From Geodermatophilus sabuli (lineage in GTDB: Bacteria > Actinomycetota > Actinomycetes > Mycobacteriales > Geodermatophilaceae), in assembly GCF_900215145.1 (NCBI RefSeq), contig NZ_OBDO01000004.1, positions 1 through 64,000 on the forward strand: a stretch of 64,000 nt of DNA, written 5' to 3'. Positions 24,199 through 32,695 of this stretch are shown here, one piece after another; position 1 is the first letter of the stretch, and every line of letters starts with the position of its first letter. The notes under the pieces are model-generated. The model worked only from the letters and a program-made list of their open reading frames with translations. It did no database searches and was not told the DNA's origin. The position numbers and the translations under genes were made by a program.

Positions 24199-25683
24199 TT
24201 ACCGGACCTGCGTCTGCGCGACCGCGTGGCGGCGCTGCAGCCGTCGGCCGGTGGCGTCCGGGCGGAAGAACAGCGCCGAGAGGACACCGCAGACGAGCAG
24301 GATCGCGCCGGCCAACAGGAAGGCGTTGTCCACCCCGCTGGCCATGTTCGCAGCCATCTCGGCCGTCTCCGGCTGCCCCTGCGGCGTCGCCCGGTAGCCG
24401 GCCCGGTCCATGAACAACCCCACGGCGGTGGGGGAGATGATCGCCCCGATGGAGGCCAGACCGCCCAGGGCGGCCATCACCAGCGGCCGCTGCTTCGGGG
24501 TCACCGCGTAGGCCATGGCACTGGGCGCCATCGGGTAGATCACGCTGCAGCCGGCGCCGATGGTGAGGAGGACGACCGCCGCCGGACCACCGACCATGGG
24601 CACCAGCAGGAAGCACAGCCCGGCGATGACGAGGGACACCGAGAAGGGCATGACGATCGACGCCCGTACCGAGCGGCCGCCGCGCATCAGGGTCCGACCG
24701 AGGAAGCCCAGTCCGAGCAGCAGGACGGCGCCGAACACCCACGGGAAGGTGGTCGCCCAGCCAACTCCCGCGGGCGAGAGCCCGATGACGCTGCTCAGGT
24801 ACTTCGGGAACCACGTCGTGAGGAAGCCCTGCGTCCAGAAGTTGCTCAGGCCGGCGAGGACGGCGACGACGAACGAGGCACTGAGCAGGATGGCGCGCAG
24901 GGGCACCGGGTGCTGGGCGTCGAAGCTGTGCCGCTTCTCCTCCAGGTCTGCCTGATCGGTTGTCGGCTCCTCCAGGCCGACGCTGTCGACCGCCTCGATG
25001 ACCGGCTCGATGGGCTCATCGGTGGGGTTCCGGTCCTGACGGGCGGCCCGCCGGCTGGCGAACGGCCCGTCCGAACCGATGACCAGCCAGGCGAGGAGCC
25101 AGATCAGGCCGACGACGCCGAGCACCCCGAACGCCCAGCGCCAGCCCCAGGCGACGATGACCCACACGAGCAGCGGGGCGGCGATCACCGGTCCGAGCGT
25201 GGAGCCTGCGGCGATGAGGTTGCTGGGGAGAGCGCGGTCCTGGGGGCGGAACCACCCGTGTGCCGATGACAGCGACATGGCGGTCGCCGGGCCCTCGGCG
25301 CCCCCCAGGACGATCCGGGTCACGAGCAGCACCGCCGCACCGCCGCCCAGGAGCATCGGGAACTGCATCACGGCCCACGTCAGGCCCATCACGAGGAGGA
25401 TCCACTTCACGGACACCTTGGTCGCGATGAACCCGGTGGCGAAGGAGACGATCGCGTAGAGGAAGAAGAAGGCGCTCCCGATGAAGCCGAACTGGACCGG
25501 TGTGATGCCCAGTTCGCCCATGGCGTCCGTGGCGACGAGGCCGAGTACCGCCTTGTCGGCGAACGCGATGATCTGGAACAGCACCAGCATCCCGGTGATG
25601 ACCCAGGCCTTGCGGTTCATCCTGGAGGACGCGACCGCGTCCCCCAGCGTCCTGGACCTCACGGGTGTGTGATGGGTGGTCAT
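24199..25683 (-). CDS. MFS transporter, likely auxin/aromatic acid importer
   Basis: A 494-residue MFS protein with about 12 helices, a long acidic cytoplasmic loop at about residues 215-255, and the pattern of anion:cation symporters (FADKAVLGLVATDAM, GGAEGPATAMSLSSAHGWF). It is the last gene of the leftward catabolic operon that contains the IacG, IacA and IacI-like genes, 154 bases downstream. Transporters of this type commonly accompany aromatic acid pathways, so indole-3-acetate uptake is the best guess. An 8-bp-armed palindrome precedes the gene. Confidence 0.82.
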   Translation of the reverse strand: MTTHHTPVRSRTLGDAVASSRMNRKAWVITGMLVLFQIIAFADKAVLGLVATDAMGELGITPVQFGFIGSAFFFLYAIVSFATGFIATKVSVKWILLVMGLTWAVMQFPMLLGGGAAVLLVTRIVLGGAEGPATAMSLSSAHGWFRPQDRALPSNLIAAGSTLGPVIAAPLLVWVIVAWGWRWAFGVLGVVGLIWLLAWLVIGSDGPFASRRAARQDRNPTDEPIEPVIEAVDSVGLEEPTTDQADLEEKRHSFDAQHPVPLRAILLSASFVVAVLAGLSNFWTQGFLTTWFPKYLSSVIGLSPAGVGWATTFPWVFGAVLLLGLGFLGRTLMRGGRSVRASIVMPFSVSLVIAGLCFLLVPMVGGPAAVVLLTIGAGCSVIYPMAPSAMAYAVTPKQRPLVMAALGGLASIGAIISPTAVGLFMDRAGYRATPQGQPETAEMAANMASGVDNAFLLAGAILLVCGVLSALFFRPDATGRRLQRRHAVAQTQVR

Positions 25684-25726
25684 GGGTGCTCCCTGGCTGC
25701 GTTGGGGCGTGGACAGGTGGTTGGGG

Positions 25727-25745
25727 CAACCGGCGCGGCCGGTTG
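25727..25745. promoter_or_regulatory. Inverted repeat between IacI-like and importer genes
   Basis: CAACCGGC at 25727-25734 and GCCGGTTG at 25738-25745 are perfect complements with a 3-base loop. In the leftward transcript this hairpin would separate the importer from the upstream genes and could reduce readthrough or stabilise the message. Confidence 0.45.
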
Positions 25746-25837
25746 ACGGGTCGGTCGGTGCGGTCGGGATCGGCTCGACCGGGCGACACCGGCCTCAGGC
25801 GGGCTGCCGGTGCACCGGGTGCTCCGGTGCGAGGGCG

Positions 25838-26416
25838 TCATCGGGCCTCGACAGCGCTCTCGGCCCGCGCCCTCAGCTGCGATCGCTCCAGGTGCGTCGT
25901 CCACCAGCGGTCGGGCAGATCGCCGATGAAGAGGTTCTCCGTGCGGTAGTGCGAGATCCGCCAGCCGGCGCCCGTGGGTCGGAACCGGACGTGCAGGCGA
26001 CTCGACCGGATCAGGGAGTGACCGTCGTCGTAGATCCACGGCTGGAACTGCACCCAGTGGCCTTCGGCCCCTTCCGGCGTGGCCCACAGCTGCTCGGAGC
26101 ACAGGTAGTGGGTGTTGAAGACCTGCCGCGGGTTCCTCGCGGCGTAGAAGCCGGCCATGTGGGCGGTGATCGCCTCCGGGCCGACGTGGCGGCCGAACTG
26201 GGCTCCGTGCGTGCCACCGACGCCCTCCCAGACGCCGTCCTCGGTGAAGAGTGCGCCGATCGCACGGGCCCGCTCCTCGTCGGACAGGCCGGGCTCGGGC
26301 AGCGGCGAGTCGCACAGGGACATGTAGCGGCCCAGCAGCCGACGGGCCTCCGCCTCGGCCCGGAGTTGCCGTACCTCGCGCGTGAGCTGCTCGATCGTGT
26401 CGTCCACGCTGGTCAT
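25838..26416 (-). CDS. SnoaL-like (NTF2-fold) protein, IacI-like
   Basis: A 192-residue protein with an N-terminal coiled-coil-like helix (residues 5-25, TIEQLTREVRQLRAEAEARR) and a SnoaL-like NTF2 fold: YMSLCD, AIGALFTEDGVWEGVG, then FNTHYLCSEQLW and GAGWRISHYRTEN. This fold hosts many dehydratases and isomerases. Its place directly after the flavin monooxygenase gene, 31 bases downstream, matches the small SnoaL-type member of auxin-degradation clusters. The precise reaction is not established. Confidence 0.75.
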   Translation of the reverse strand: MTSVDDTIEQLTREVRQLRAEAEARRLLGRYMSLCDSPLPEPGLSDEERARAIGALFTEDGVWEGVGGTHGAQFGRHVGPEAITAHMAGFYAARNPRQVFNTHYLCSEQLWATPEGAEGHWVQFQPWIYDDGHSLIRSSRLHVRFRPTGAGWRISHYRTENLFIGDLPDRWWTTHLERSQLRARAESAVEAR

Positions 26417-26447
26417 CGATGGCCTCCGGTCCGGGTGGCTTCGTGGC

Positions 26448-27611
26448 TCAGCGGAACGCGGGGATGGTGGGGGGCAGGCCCATGAGCACCGCCCCCGCCG
26501 CGTCGTACATGGCCGGGCTCAGGAAGGCGTGCTGCGTGGGCACCATGGCGTCGCGGACCAGCGGCTGCAGCGGGTGGTCGTTGTAGATGGCGTTGGTGCC
26601 GGAGAGGTCGAAGACCTCGCGGACCACCTCGGAGCCGGCCTGCACCGCGTGGGTCGACGACAGCCGGAGGAGCGCGTTCTGCGCGTCGCTCACGGGGTCA
26701 CCGGCCAGCACCGTGGCGTAGGCCTCCTCCGCCGCCTCGAAGAAGAAGGCACGCGCTGCGCGCAGGCGGGCCTCGGCCTTGGCGATCTCGATGCGGTAGT
26801 AGGCGCGGTCGGCGAGCTTGGGAGCGCCGGTGACACCCGTTCCGCCGCCCCCGACCTCCTCGGCGTAGTCCAGCGCGGCGCGGGCGATGCCGAGGTTCAC
26901 CACGGCGAGCACCTGGGCGGCGTAGGCCAGCGTGGGGTAGCGGTAGAGCGGCTCGTCCACCGTCGGGGTGCCGCCGCGGATGAACGTCCACTCCCGCGGC
27001 ACCTCGACGTCTCGGACGACCAGGTCGAAGCTGCCGGTGCCCGCCATCCCCACGACGTTCCAGTCCTGGACGATCTCCACCTGGTCGGGTCGCAGCAGCA
27101 CCGTCCGGGGCTTGCCCTCGGTCGAGGCGTCCCCTGGGATGCCGACGCCGAGGACGTCGGCGCCCATGCAGCCGCTGGCGAACTTCCACCGGCCGTTGAC
27201 CAGGAACCCGGCCGTGGTCTCCGCCGCCGGCTGCACGGGGAACAACCCGCCGGCGAACGTCACGTCGGGACCGTCTGCGTACAGCTCCGCCTGGGTCTCG
27301 AGCGGGAGCGCGGCGAGGTAGACCAGCGCCGAGCCGAAGCTGGCCACCCATCCGGTGGAGCCGTCCGCCGCGGAGATCCGCTCGACCAGACGCAGGAACT
27401 CGGCGGGAGGGAGCGCGTCGCCACCGAAGCGGCGCGGCGTCGAGGCACGGTAGATGCCGACCTGCTTGAGCTTGGTGATCACGTCCTGGGACACGTATCC
27501 CTGCGTCCGGAACTCGCCCCGGCGCTCGACGATCTCGGCCAGCACGTCGTCCAGGGTGGTGGTGGTGGTGAGCTCGCTCGGCACGGGCGAGAGGAAGGTG
27601 GCTTGCGACAT
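26448..27611 (-). CDS. iacA: IacA-like flavin-dependent monooxygenase (indole-3-acetate)
   Basis: A 387-residue protein with the acyl-CoA dehydrogenase fold used by group D flavin monooxygenases (HsaA, DszC, IacA). SAADGSTGWVASFGSALVYLA and GRWKFASGCMGADVLGVG mark the flavin and substrate regions, and SGTNAIYNDHPLQPLVRDA the C-terminal helix. It would use reduced flavin from the neighbouring reductase to hydroxylate the indole ring of auxin. ATG 27611 has GAGGA upstream; ATG 27665, overlapping the reductase stop as TGATG, is an alternative that adds 18 residues. HsaA-type enzymes are its closest look-alikes; context decides for IacA. Confidence 0.8.
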   Translation of the reverse strand: MSQATFLSPVPSELTTTTTLDDVLAEIVERRGEFRTQGYVSQDVITKLKQVGIYRASTPRRFGGDALPPAEFLRLVERISAADGSTGWVASFGSALVYLAALPLETQAELYADGPDVTFAGGLFPVQPAAETTAGFLVNGRWKFASGCMGADVLGVGIPGDASTEGKPRTVLLRPDQVEIVQDWNVVGMAGTGSFDLVVRDVEVPREWTFIRGGTPTVDEPLYRYPTLAYAAQVLAVVNLGIARAALDYAEEVGGGGTGVTGAPKLADRAYYRIEIAKAEARLRAARAFFFEAAEEAYATVLAGDPVSDAQNALLRLSSTHAVQAGSEVVREVFDLSGTNAIYNDHPLQPLVRDAMVPTQHAFLSPAMYDAAGAVLMGLPPTIPAFR

Positions 27612-27664
27612 GGGGTCGTCCTCGATCTCTGGAGTCGGGTCGGTACGGATCTCGGGGGGCGTCA

Positions 27665-28180
27665 TCAGACGGTGGTGACGGTGGGCTCACCGAGCCGGTG
27701 GAACTGGCGCTTGAAGTACACGAGGCCGCCGCGGTCCTCCCGCACGATCGTGCGTTCGATCTCGACGAACATGACCGAGTGCGAGCCTCGAACCGTGTGG
27801 CTGGTGATGCGGCCGACGAGGGCGACGAGCGCGTCCCTGAGGACCGGCACGTCGTCGGAGTCGTGGTCCCAGATCTCCCAGCCGAAGCGCTCCTCCATGG
27901 GGATCCGGGTGGCTCCCGCGAAGTGGACGGCCAGCTCCTCGTGCTCGGCGCCGAGGACGTTGACGCAGATCCGGCCGTTGCGCTTGAAGACGTCGTGGGT
28001 GTAGCTCGACTGGTTCACGCACACCAGGACGGTCGGCGGGTGGTCGGTCACCGAGCAGACGGCGCTCACCGTGATGCCGGCTCGGCCCCCTGGTCCGTCG
28101 GTGGTGACCACGTTGACCGCGGCCGACAGGTGGGCCATGGCAGCGCGGAACTGGCGCTGCTCCTCGGTGATCTCGGCCAT
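27665..28180 (-). CDS. iacG: IacG-like flavin reductase
   Basis: A 171-residue NAD(P)H:flavin oxidoreductase of the HpaC/HsaB type. The hallmark is AGITVSAVCSVTDHPPTVLVCVN with FKRNGRICVNVLG and GSHSVMFVEIE. It supplies reduced FMN or FAD to the monooxygenase encoded next, whose frame opens at its stop codon (TGATG). It is the first gene of the leftward operon; two palindromes (28382-28425) lie about 200 bases upstream and are good candidates for its control region. Confidence 0.85.
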   Translation of the reverse strand: MAEITEEQRQFRAAMAHLSAAVNVVTTDGPGGRAGITVSAVCSVTDHPPTVLVCVNQSSYTHDVFKRNGRICVNVLGAEHEELAVHFAGATRIPMEERFGWEIWDHDSDDVPVLRDALVALVGRITSHTVRGSHSVMFVEIERTIVREDRGGLVYFKRQFHRLGEPTVTTV

Positions 28181-28381
28181 CAGGGCCTCCTCAACAACAC
28201 TGGAAGGAACGGGCGGCGCGGCGGGCCTGAGCCGGCGAGACCGGTGGCCGGCCGCCGCCGCGACCGTTGGTGTCAGCGAGCACGACGCCGGCGGTCAGAC
28301 CTGCGCCAGCTGTGCGGCTGTCGCGGAGCCTGGCGTGGTCCGCGTGTGGCGATGAGTGTTGGGCGTCACTGTGGCCGGGCT

Positions 28382-28396
28382 CAAACGGCTTGTTTG
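28382..28396. promoter_or_regulatory. Palindrome CAAAC-N5-GTTTG
   Basis: CAAAC at 28382-28386 and GTTTG at 28392-28396 are exact complements around GGCTT, 202 bases upstream of the reductase start. A GTTTGG element also occurs in the opposite control region at about 29497-29502, hinting at a shared regulator. Confidence 0.4.
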
Positions 28397-28402
28397 GATC
28401 TT

Positions 28403-28425
28403 CTGCATCGCGTTGCGGCATGCAG
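28403..28425. promoter_or_regulatory. LysR-type box (T-N11-A palindrome)
   Basis: CTGCAT at 28403-28408 and ATGCAG at 28420-28425 are perfect complements separated by exactly 11 bases, giving the T-N11-A form bound by LysR-type regulators. The LysR gene ends 72 bases away and the leftward operon starts 223 bases downstream. Confidence 0.55.
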
Positions 28426-28496
28426 GCAGCCCGACGCGGGCACACCGGGTGGCAGCAGGGACGACGTCCGGGCGGCCGCGACCGGTCGCCCGGACG

Positions 28497-29444
28497 TCAG
28501 GGGCGGGTGGCGGGTGCGGTCTCCGGTGACGCACCCGCGGTGATGGCGGCCACGGCGGCGCGGCACTCCACGGCGAAGACGTGCATCCTCCGGTTCGGGG
28601 GCAGTCCGGCCGGGCGCAGCAAGCCGAGCGCGACCTCCTCCGCCTCGGCGATCTCGACCGTGTGCACCTCGGCGCCGAACGGGCCCTGCGGACGGAGACG
28701 CTGGTTGACGATCGCGAAACCGTCACCGGCGGCCACGAGCCCGCGCATGGTCTCCAGGCTCGTGGTCCGGATGATCTCGGGCGGGGTGACGCCGGCGCGC
28801 TCGAACATGCCGAGCATGACGTGGGCCGGCTCCGGCAGGTCCAGCAACACCATGGGGGTCTGGGCCAGCTCGCCCAGCGTGGCTGTCGAGCGACCGGCCA
28901 CGGGGTGGTGCTCGGACAGCAGGGCGTAGGGCCGGGCCCGCGCCACGGTCTCGAAGGTCATGTCGTCGGCGATGTCGAGCCCGTAGGTGAGGGCGATGTC
29001 GCACGCACCGGTGCGCAGCGCCTGGTGCAGCGTGACGCCGTCGGCCTCGAGCACCTCGACGGTCAGCCCGGGGTGCGCCGCGCGGAGCCGGGGCAGGATG
29101 CGCGGGACGTAGACGGGCGCAAGGGTCACGAAGAACCCGGCGGTCAGCCGGCCGGTCGTGCCCGACTGGAGGTCCTGGCCCAGCTCCTGGAGCTCTCCGG
29201 CCTCGCGCAGCAGGTCCCGGGCCTTGTCGAGCAGCTGGCGGCCACTGGCGGTGAGCGTGATGCCCCGGGCGTGATGCCGGATGAACAGGGCGCACCCGAG
29301 GTCGCGCTCCAGCCGCTGGATGGCGGTGGACATGCCCGATTGCGACGTGTGCAGGCGCGCAGCCGCAGCCGAGATGTTGCCGGCCTCGGCCGCGGACACG
29401 AAGTACTGCAGCTGGGCGAGGGTGAACCGCGGACGCGGGGTCAT
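28497..29444 (-). CDS. LysR-family regulator of the auxin cluster
   Basis: A 315-residue LysR-type regulator. The winged helix-turn-helix occupies about residues 8-66 (FTLAQLQYFVSAAEAGNISAAAARLHTSQSGMSTAIQRLERDLG), followed by the effector domain (about 92-290). ATG 29444 has GGGAGG upstream. It sits between the two halves of the catabolic cluster and diverges from the rightward operon, the usual arrangement for a LysR activator of its neighbours. Described iac clusters are mostly controlled by a MarR protein, IacR, so this is a regulator swap. The likely ligand is auxin or an intermediate. Confidence 0.9.
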   Translation of the reverse strand: MTPRPRFTLAQLQYFVSAAEAGNISAAAARLHTSQSGMSTAIQRLERDLGCALFIRHHARGITLTASGRQLLDKARDLLREAGELQELGQDLQSGTTGRLTAGFFVTLAPVYVPRILPRLRAAHPGLTVEVLEADGVTLHQALRTGACDIALTYGLDIADDMTFETVARARPYALLSEHHPVAGRSTATLGELAQTPMVLLDLPEPAHVMLGMFERAGVTPPEIIRTTSLETMRGLVAAGDGFAIVNQRLRPQGPFGAEVHTVEIAEAEEVALGLLRPAGLPPNRRMHVFAVECRAAVAAITAGASPETAPATRP

Positions 29445-29476
29445 GGGACGACCTCCCTCGTATCGCACAAGCCGAT

Positions 29477-29495
29477 GCAACGTACCGGGATTTGC
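29477..29495. promoter_or_regulatory. Inverted repeat GCAA-N11-TTGC upstream of LysR gene
   Basis: GCAA at 29477-29480 and TTGC at 29492-29495 are separated by 11 bases, 33 bases upstream of the LysR start. The spacing matches a LysR dimer site, though the half-sites differ from those at 28403. It could serve autoregulation and the divergent operon. Confidence 0.4.
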
Positions 29496-29717
29496 TGTTT
29501 GGCAGGTAGGGCTGTGAGCCCGAACACTCGAACCGCCACGGCCGGTCGGGTGATCCCGGGCGGGACGAGGACCTCCGCGGGGGCGTGGCTCGGGCCGGGG
29601 TCGATCCCCGGACTCCGGTCTCGCTCTGCGGGCCCCAGGGCCGTGCCCCTGCCGACGGGGGCGCAGGACCGCCTTCCCCGGCGGCATCCGGGCGACTGAT
29701 GGAACCAGGAGACGACA

Positions 29718-30089
29718 GTGAGCAACTACCGCGAGGGTGACCGGACCAGCATCCGCACCCTGTTCTGCATCGGTGTCCGGGAAGCGTTCTTCGCCGCCGG
29801 CGCCGACGAGCGCAAGGCCGTCGTCGAGGAGTCGCGCCGCGCCTTCGCGTCGCTCTCCGAGCGATTCGGCATCACCGTCCTCGGGACGATGGACGACGAC
29901 GAGGTGATGGTCGGACCCTCCACCACGTTCCCGTGGACCGCCTACATCCTGGCCGATGTCCCCGACTACGCCACGGCGACGCAGATCTGCACGATCGTCC
30001 GTGACCACCCCGTCGGTGACGTGCAGCTCTGGAACTACTTCACCGTCCAGGCCCGGCTGGGTCGGCCGCTGTTCTTCGGCAACGAGTGA
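29718..30089 (+). CDS. iacB: IacB-like protein of auxin degradation
   Basis: A 123-residue protein beginning with a variable ten residues and then SIRTLFCIGVREAFFAAGAD, with GITVLGTMDDDEVMVGPSTTFPWTAYILADVPD in the centre. It resembles IacB, the small uncharacterised protein found in iac operons. It may be a dimeric alpha/beta-barrel type protein. GTG 29718 has AGGAG seven bases upstream. It is the first gene of the rightward operon, eight bases before the SDR gene. Its role in the pathway has not been settled. Confidence 0.75.
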   Translation: MSNYREGDRTSIRTLFCIGVREAFFAAGADERKAVVEESRRAFASLSERFGITVLGTMDDDEVMVGPSTTFPWTAYILADVPDYATATQICTIVRDHPVGDVQLWNYFTVQARLGRPLFFGNE

Positions 30090-30096
30090 GGACGCC

Positions 30097-30843
30097 GTGA
30101 CCGACACCTCCCGCGTCGCCGTCGTCACCGGTGCCGGACGGGGCCTGGGCGCGGCGATCGCCACCGACCTGCACGCCGGTGGCCACCGGGTCGCGCTGCT
30201 CGACCTCGACGGCGAGGCGGCGACGGCGGCCGCCAAGGCGCTGGACCCCGCCGGGGAGTCCGCCGTCGGCGTCGCGGTCGACGTCCGGGACCCGGCCGCC
30301 CTGCGGGACGCCTTCGACCAGGTTCGCAGCTCCCTCGGGGTCCCCGAGATCCTGGTCAACAACGCCGGCCGGACGGTGCCCCGCCCCGTCTGGGACATCG
30401 ACCTCGACGAGTGGGACGACGTCCTGGCCACCAACCTGCGCAGCGTGCTGATCGCCACGCGGGAGCTCGCTCCGGCGATGCGGGATCGAGGCTGGGGGCG
30501 GGTGGTCAACATGGCGTCGCTGGCCGGACAGCAGGGCGGCCTCGTGGCCGGAGCCCACTATGCCGCCTCGAAGGCCGGGATCCTCGTGCTCACCAAGATC
30601 TTCGCGAAGGAGCTGGCGGCCGCCGGGGTGACGGTCAACGCCGTGGCGCCGGCCGCAGTCCGGACGCCGGTCATGGACGCGATGGACCCGGGCCAGCTGG
30701 AGCGGTCGCTGGCCACGATCCCCGTCGGCCGCCTGGGCCGCGCCGACGAGGTCGCCGCCCTCGTCGGCTTCCTGTGCACCGAGGCGGCCGGCTACATCAC
30801 CGGCGCAACCGTCGACATCAACGGCGGCGTCTTCATGCGCTGA
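30097..30843 (+). CDS. iacE: IacE-like short-chain dehydrogenase
   Basis: A 248-residue SDR. VVTGAGRGLGAAIA (about 9-22) is the NAD(P) loop, NNAG follows near 89-92, and the catalytic set is Ser in NMASLAGQQGG, then HYAASKAGI with Tyr and Lys. The C-terminal GYITGATVDINGGVFMR is typical. The start is GTG 30097 after GTGAGGA. In iac clusters the SDR IacE acts after IacA on the way to dioxindole-3-acetic acid; position between the IacB-like and Rieske genes supports this name. Confidence 0.82.
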   Translation: MTDTSRVAVVTGAGRGLGAAIATDLHAGGHRVALLDLDGEAATAAAKALDPAGESAVGVAVDVRDPAALRDAFDQVRSSLGVPEILVNNAGRTVPRPVWDIDLDEWDDVLATNLRSVLIATRELAPAMRDRGWGRVVNMASLAGQQGGLVAGAHYAASKAGILVLTKIFAKELAAAGVTVNAVAPAAVRTPVMDAMDPGQLERSLATIPVGRLGRADEVAALVGFLCTEAAGYITGATVDINGGVFMR

Positions 30844-30891
30844 CCGAGCGCCGCACCTCCCAGCAACCGCACTCCTGACCTGAGGGGAACC

Positions 30892-32184
30892 ATGACCATC
30901 GAAGCGCAGCACATCGTGGCCGACGCGCCGGCCGATCTCGTCCTGGGAGACCGGGTGGCCGGTCGTCTCTACACCGACCCGGAGATCTTCGAGCAGGAGA
31001 TGACGAAGATCTTCGAGCGGACGTGGGTCTGGGTGGCCCACGAGAGCGAGGTGCCGAAGGCCGGCAGCTTCAAGATGACCCACGTCGGCCGCCAGCCGGT
31101 CATCGTGGTCCGGAACCGCAAGGGCGTGATCAACACCCTGCTCAACCGGTGCCGGCACCGCGGGGCGAGCGTGTGCGAGAAGCCGAAGGGCGAGGCCAAC
31201 GGCTTCACCTGTCCTTACCACGCCTGGTCCTACAGCCTGGACGGTCAGCTCCGCGGGATCCCGTACCCGGAGGGCTACGAGGGCGTCATGGACAAGAGCG
31301 GGATGTCCCTGAGGAAGCTGCGCACCGCGTCCTACGGCGGCATGGTCTTCGCGACGTTCAACGAGGACATCGAGCCGCTCGAGGACTTCCTCGGTGACGT
31401 CAAGTTGTGGATCGACCGCTTCATGAAGCAGGGCGGCGGCTACCCGATCAAGGTCCTCGGCAAGCACCAGTTCAAGTTCAAGGGCAACTGGAAGGTCCAG
31501 CTCGAGAACACCACCGACGGCTACCACTTCCCGATCGTGCACCGCTCCTGGATGGCCTCCGTCGACGAGGAGACCGCCGACATGATGTCGTTCATGACGG
31601 ACCCCGAGTGCACCACGCACGCACTCGGCAACGGGCACAGCGTGATGCAGATGGTGCCCGAGCACTCCGACCTGGACGCCGACGACGGCACCGAGCCGCT
31701 GCAGGCACGATTCGACGATCTGGTCGCCCAGCTGAAGTCGGCCGGCCTGGACGACGCGGCGGTGCGCCGGCTGGTCCGGGCCATGCACGGCACCGGCTTC
31801 AACCTCAACCTGTTCCCGAACGTGTCGATGTCGGCCGCCTTCTTCCGCGTGTTGCGGCCGGTGTCGGTCGACGAGACCTGGATCGAGCACATCGCCATCG
31901 GCCCCGACGGGCCGCCGGAGGTCGTCGATCCGGTGAACCGGGCGAGGCTGCGGGTGCACGAGCACTTCCAGGGCCCGTTCGGCTTCGGGACTCCCGACGA
32001 TGCCGAGGGCTGGGACCGGGTCCAGCGCGGCGCCCAGGGCGCTCCGGAGATGCCGATCATGGTCAACCGCGGCCTGGCCCGCGAGAAGGACAGCCCTGAG
32101 GGATGGCCCACGTCCCACGTCACTGACGAAACCGGGATGCGTGGTGCCTACGCGATGTGGAAGGCGATGATGAGCGATGACTGA
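30892..32184 (+). CDS. iacC: IacC-like Rieske dioxygenase alpha subunit
   Basis: A 430-residue ring-hydroxylating oxygenase large subunit. The Rieske cluster ligands are Cys87, His89, Cys107 and His110 (CRH then CPYH), and the mononuclear iron site appears as NTTDGYHFPIVHRS, with Asp and two His. It would attack the dioxindole-type intermediate of auxin breakdown, leading to catechol. ATG 30892 follows GAGGGGA. The stop overlaps the small-subunit start by eight bases, implying coupled translation of the two subunits. Confidence 0.87.
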   Translation: MTIEAQHIVADAPADLVLGDRVAGRLYTDPEIFEQEMTKIFERTWVWVAHESEVPKAGSFKMTHVGRQPVIVVRNRKGVINTLLNRCRHRGASVCEKPKGEANGFTCPYHAWSYSLDGQLRGIPYPEGYEGVMDKSGMSLRKLRTASYGGMVFATFNEDIEPLEDFLGDVKLWIDRFMKQGGGYPIKVLGKHQFKFKGNWKVQLENTTDGYHFPIVHRSWMASVDEETADMMSFMTDPECTTHALGNGHSVMQMVPEHSDLDADDGTEPLQARFDDLVAQLKSAGLDDAAVRRLVRAMHGTGFNLNLFPNVSMSAAFFRVLRPVSVDETWIEHIAIGPDGPPEVVDPVNRARLRVHEHFQGPFGFGTPDDAEGWDRVQRGAQGAPEMPIMVNRGLAREKDSPEGWPTSHVTDETGMRGAYAMWKAMMSDD

Positions 32185-32695
32185 GGTCCTGGCAGACACC
32201 CGTGTCCCGCTGACCGACCCGCGGGTGATCCGAGCCGTCGAGCTGATCTGGCGCGAGGCCGAACTGCTCGACCGCAAGGAGTACGTGGCCTGGAACGACC
32301 TCTACGCCGAGGACGGGCACTACATCGTGCCGATCGACCCCGACACCGAGGACTTCGACAACACCCTCAACATGATCTACGACGACGCCCGCATGCGTGG
32401 CATGCGGGTGACCCGGATGATCGAGGGCTACGCCATCGCCGCGGTGGACGCGGCACGAACCGTTCGGACGGTGTCCCGCTTCGTGCCCGCCTCGGTGAGC
32501 GACGACCAGGTGGTCGTCCGCTCCGCCCAGGTCCTCGTCGCCTACAAGCGAGGCCGGCACGACCTGTGGGCCGGCGAGGTCGAGCACCGGATCCGTCTGT
32601 CGGCCGAGGGCGCCGACGGTGACCGCATCACCCGCAAGGTGGTCCGGCTCGTCGACAGCGAGGGCGCTCCTCCAGCCGCGGGGTTCCTGCTGTGA
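32177..32695 (+). CDS. iacD: IacD-like Rieske dioxygenase beta subunit
   Basis: A 172-residue small subunit with the NTF2-like fold of aromatic-ring-hydroxylating dioxygenase beta chains: LIWREAELLDRKEYVAWNDLYAEDGHYIVPI, DDARMRGMRVTRM, and a C-terminal strand pair. It has no redox centre; it shapes the alpha-beta oligomer. Its start lies inside the alpha-subunit gene and its stop overlaps the reductase start (GTGA). Confidence 0.87.
   Translation: MTEVLADTRVPLTDPRVIRAVELIWREAELLDRKEYVAWNDLYAEDGHYIVPIDPDTEDFDNTLNMIYDDARMRGMRVTRMIEGYAIAAVDAARTVRTVSRFVPASVSDDQVVVRSAQVLVAYKRGRHDLWAGEVEHRIRLSAEGADGDRITRKVVRLVDSEGAPPAAGFLL

Larger units (their letters stand above)
28181..28496. other. Intergenic control region of leftward auxin operon
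   Basis: About 316 bases between the reductase start and the LysR stop, with no credible gene. It is less GC-rich around 28380-28410 than its surroundings and contains the two palindromes listed separately. The promoter of the reductase-monooxygenase operon must lie here. Confidence 0.55.

Noticed and set aside
26448..28180. HsaA/HsaB of cholesterol catabolism
   Set aside because: The enzyme types are alike, but the neighbours are a Rieske oxygenase, IacB-like protein, amidase and SDR of the auxin set, and no other steroid-ring genes are present.
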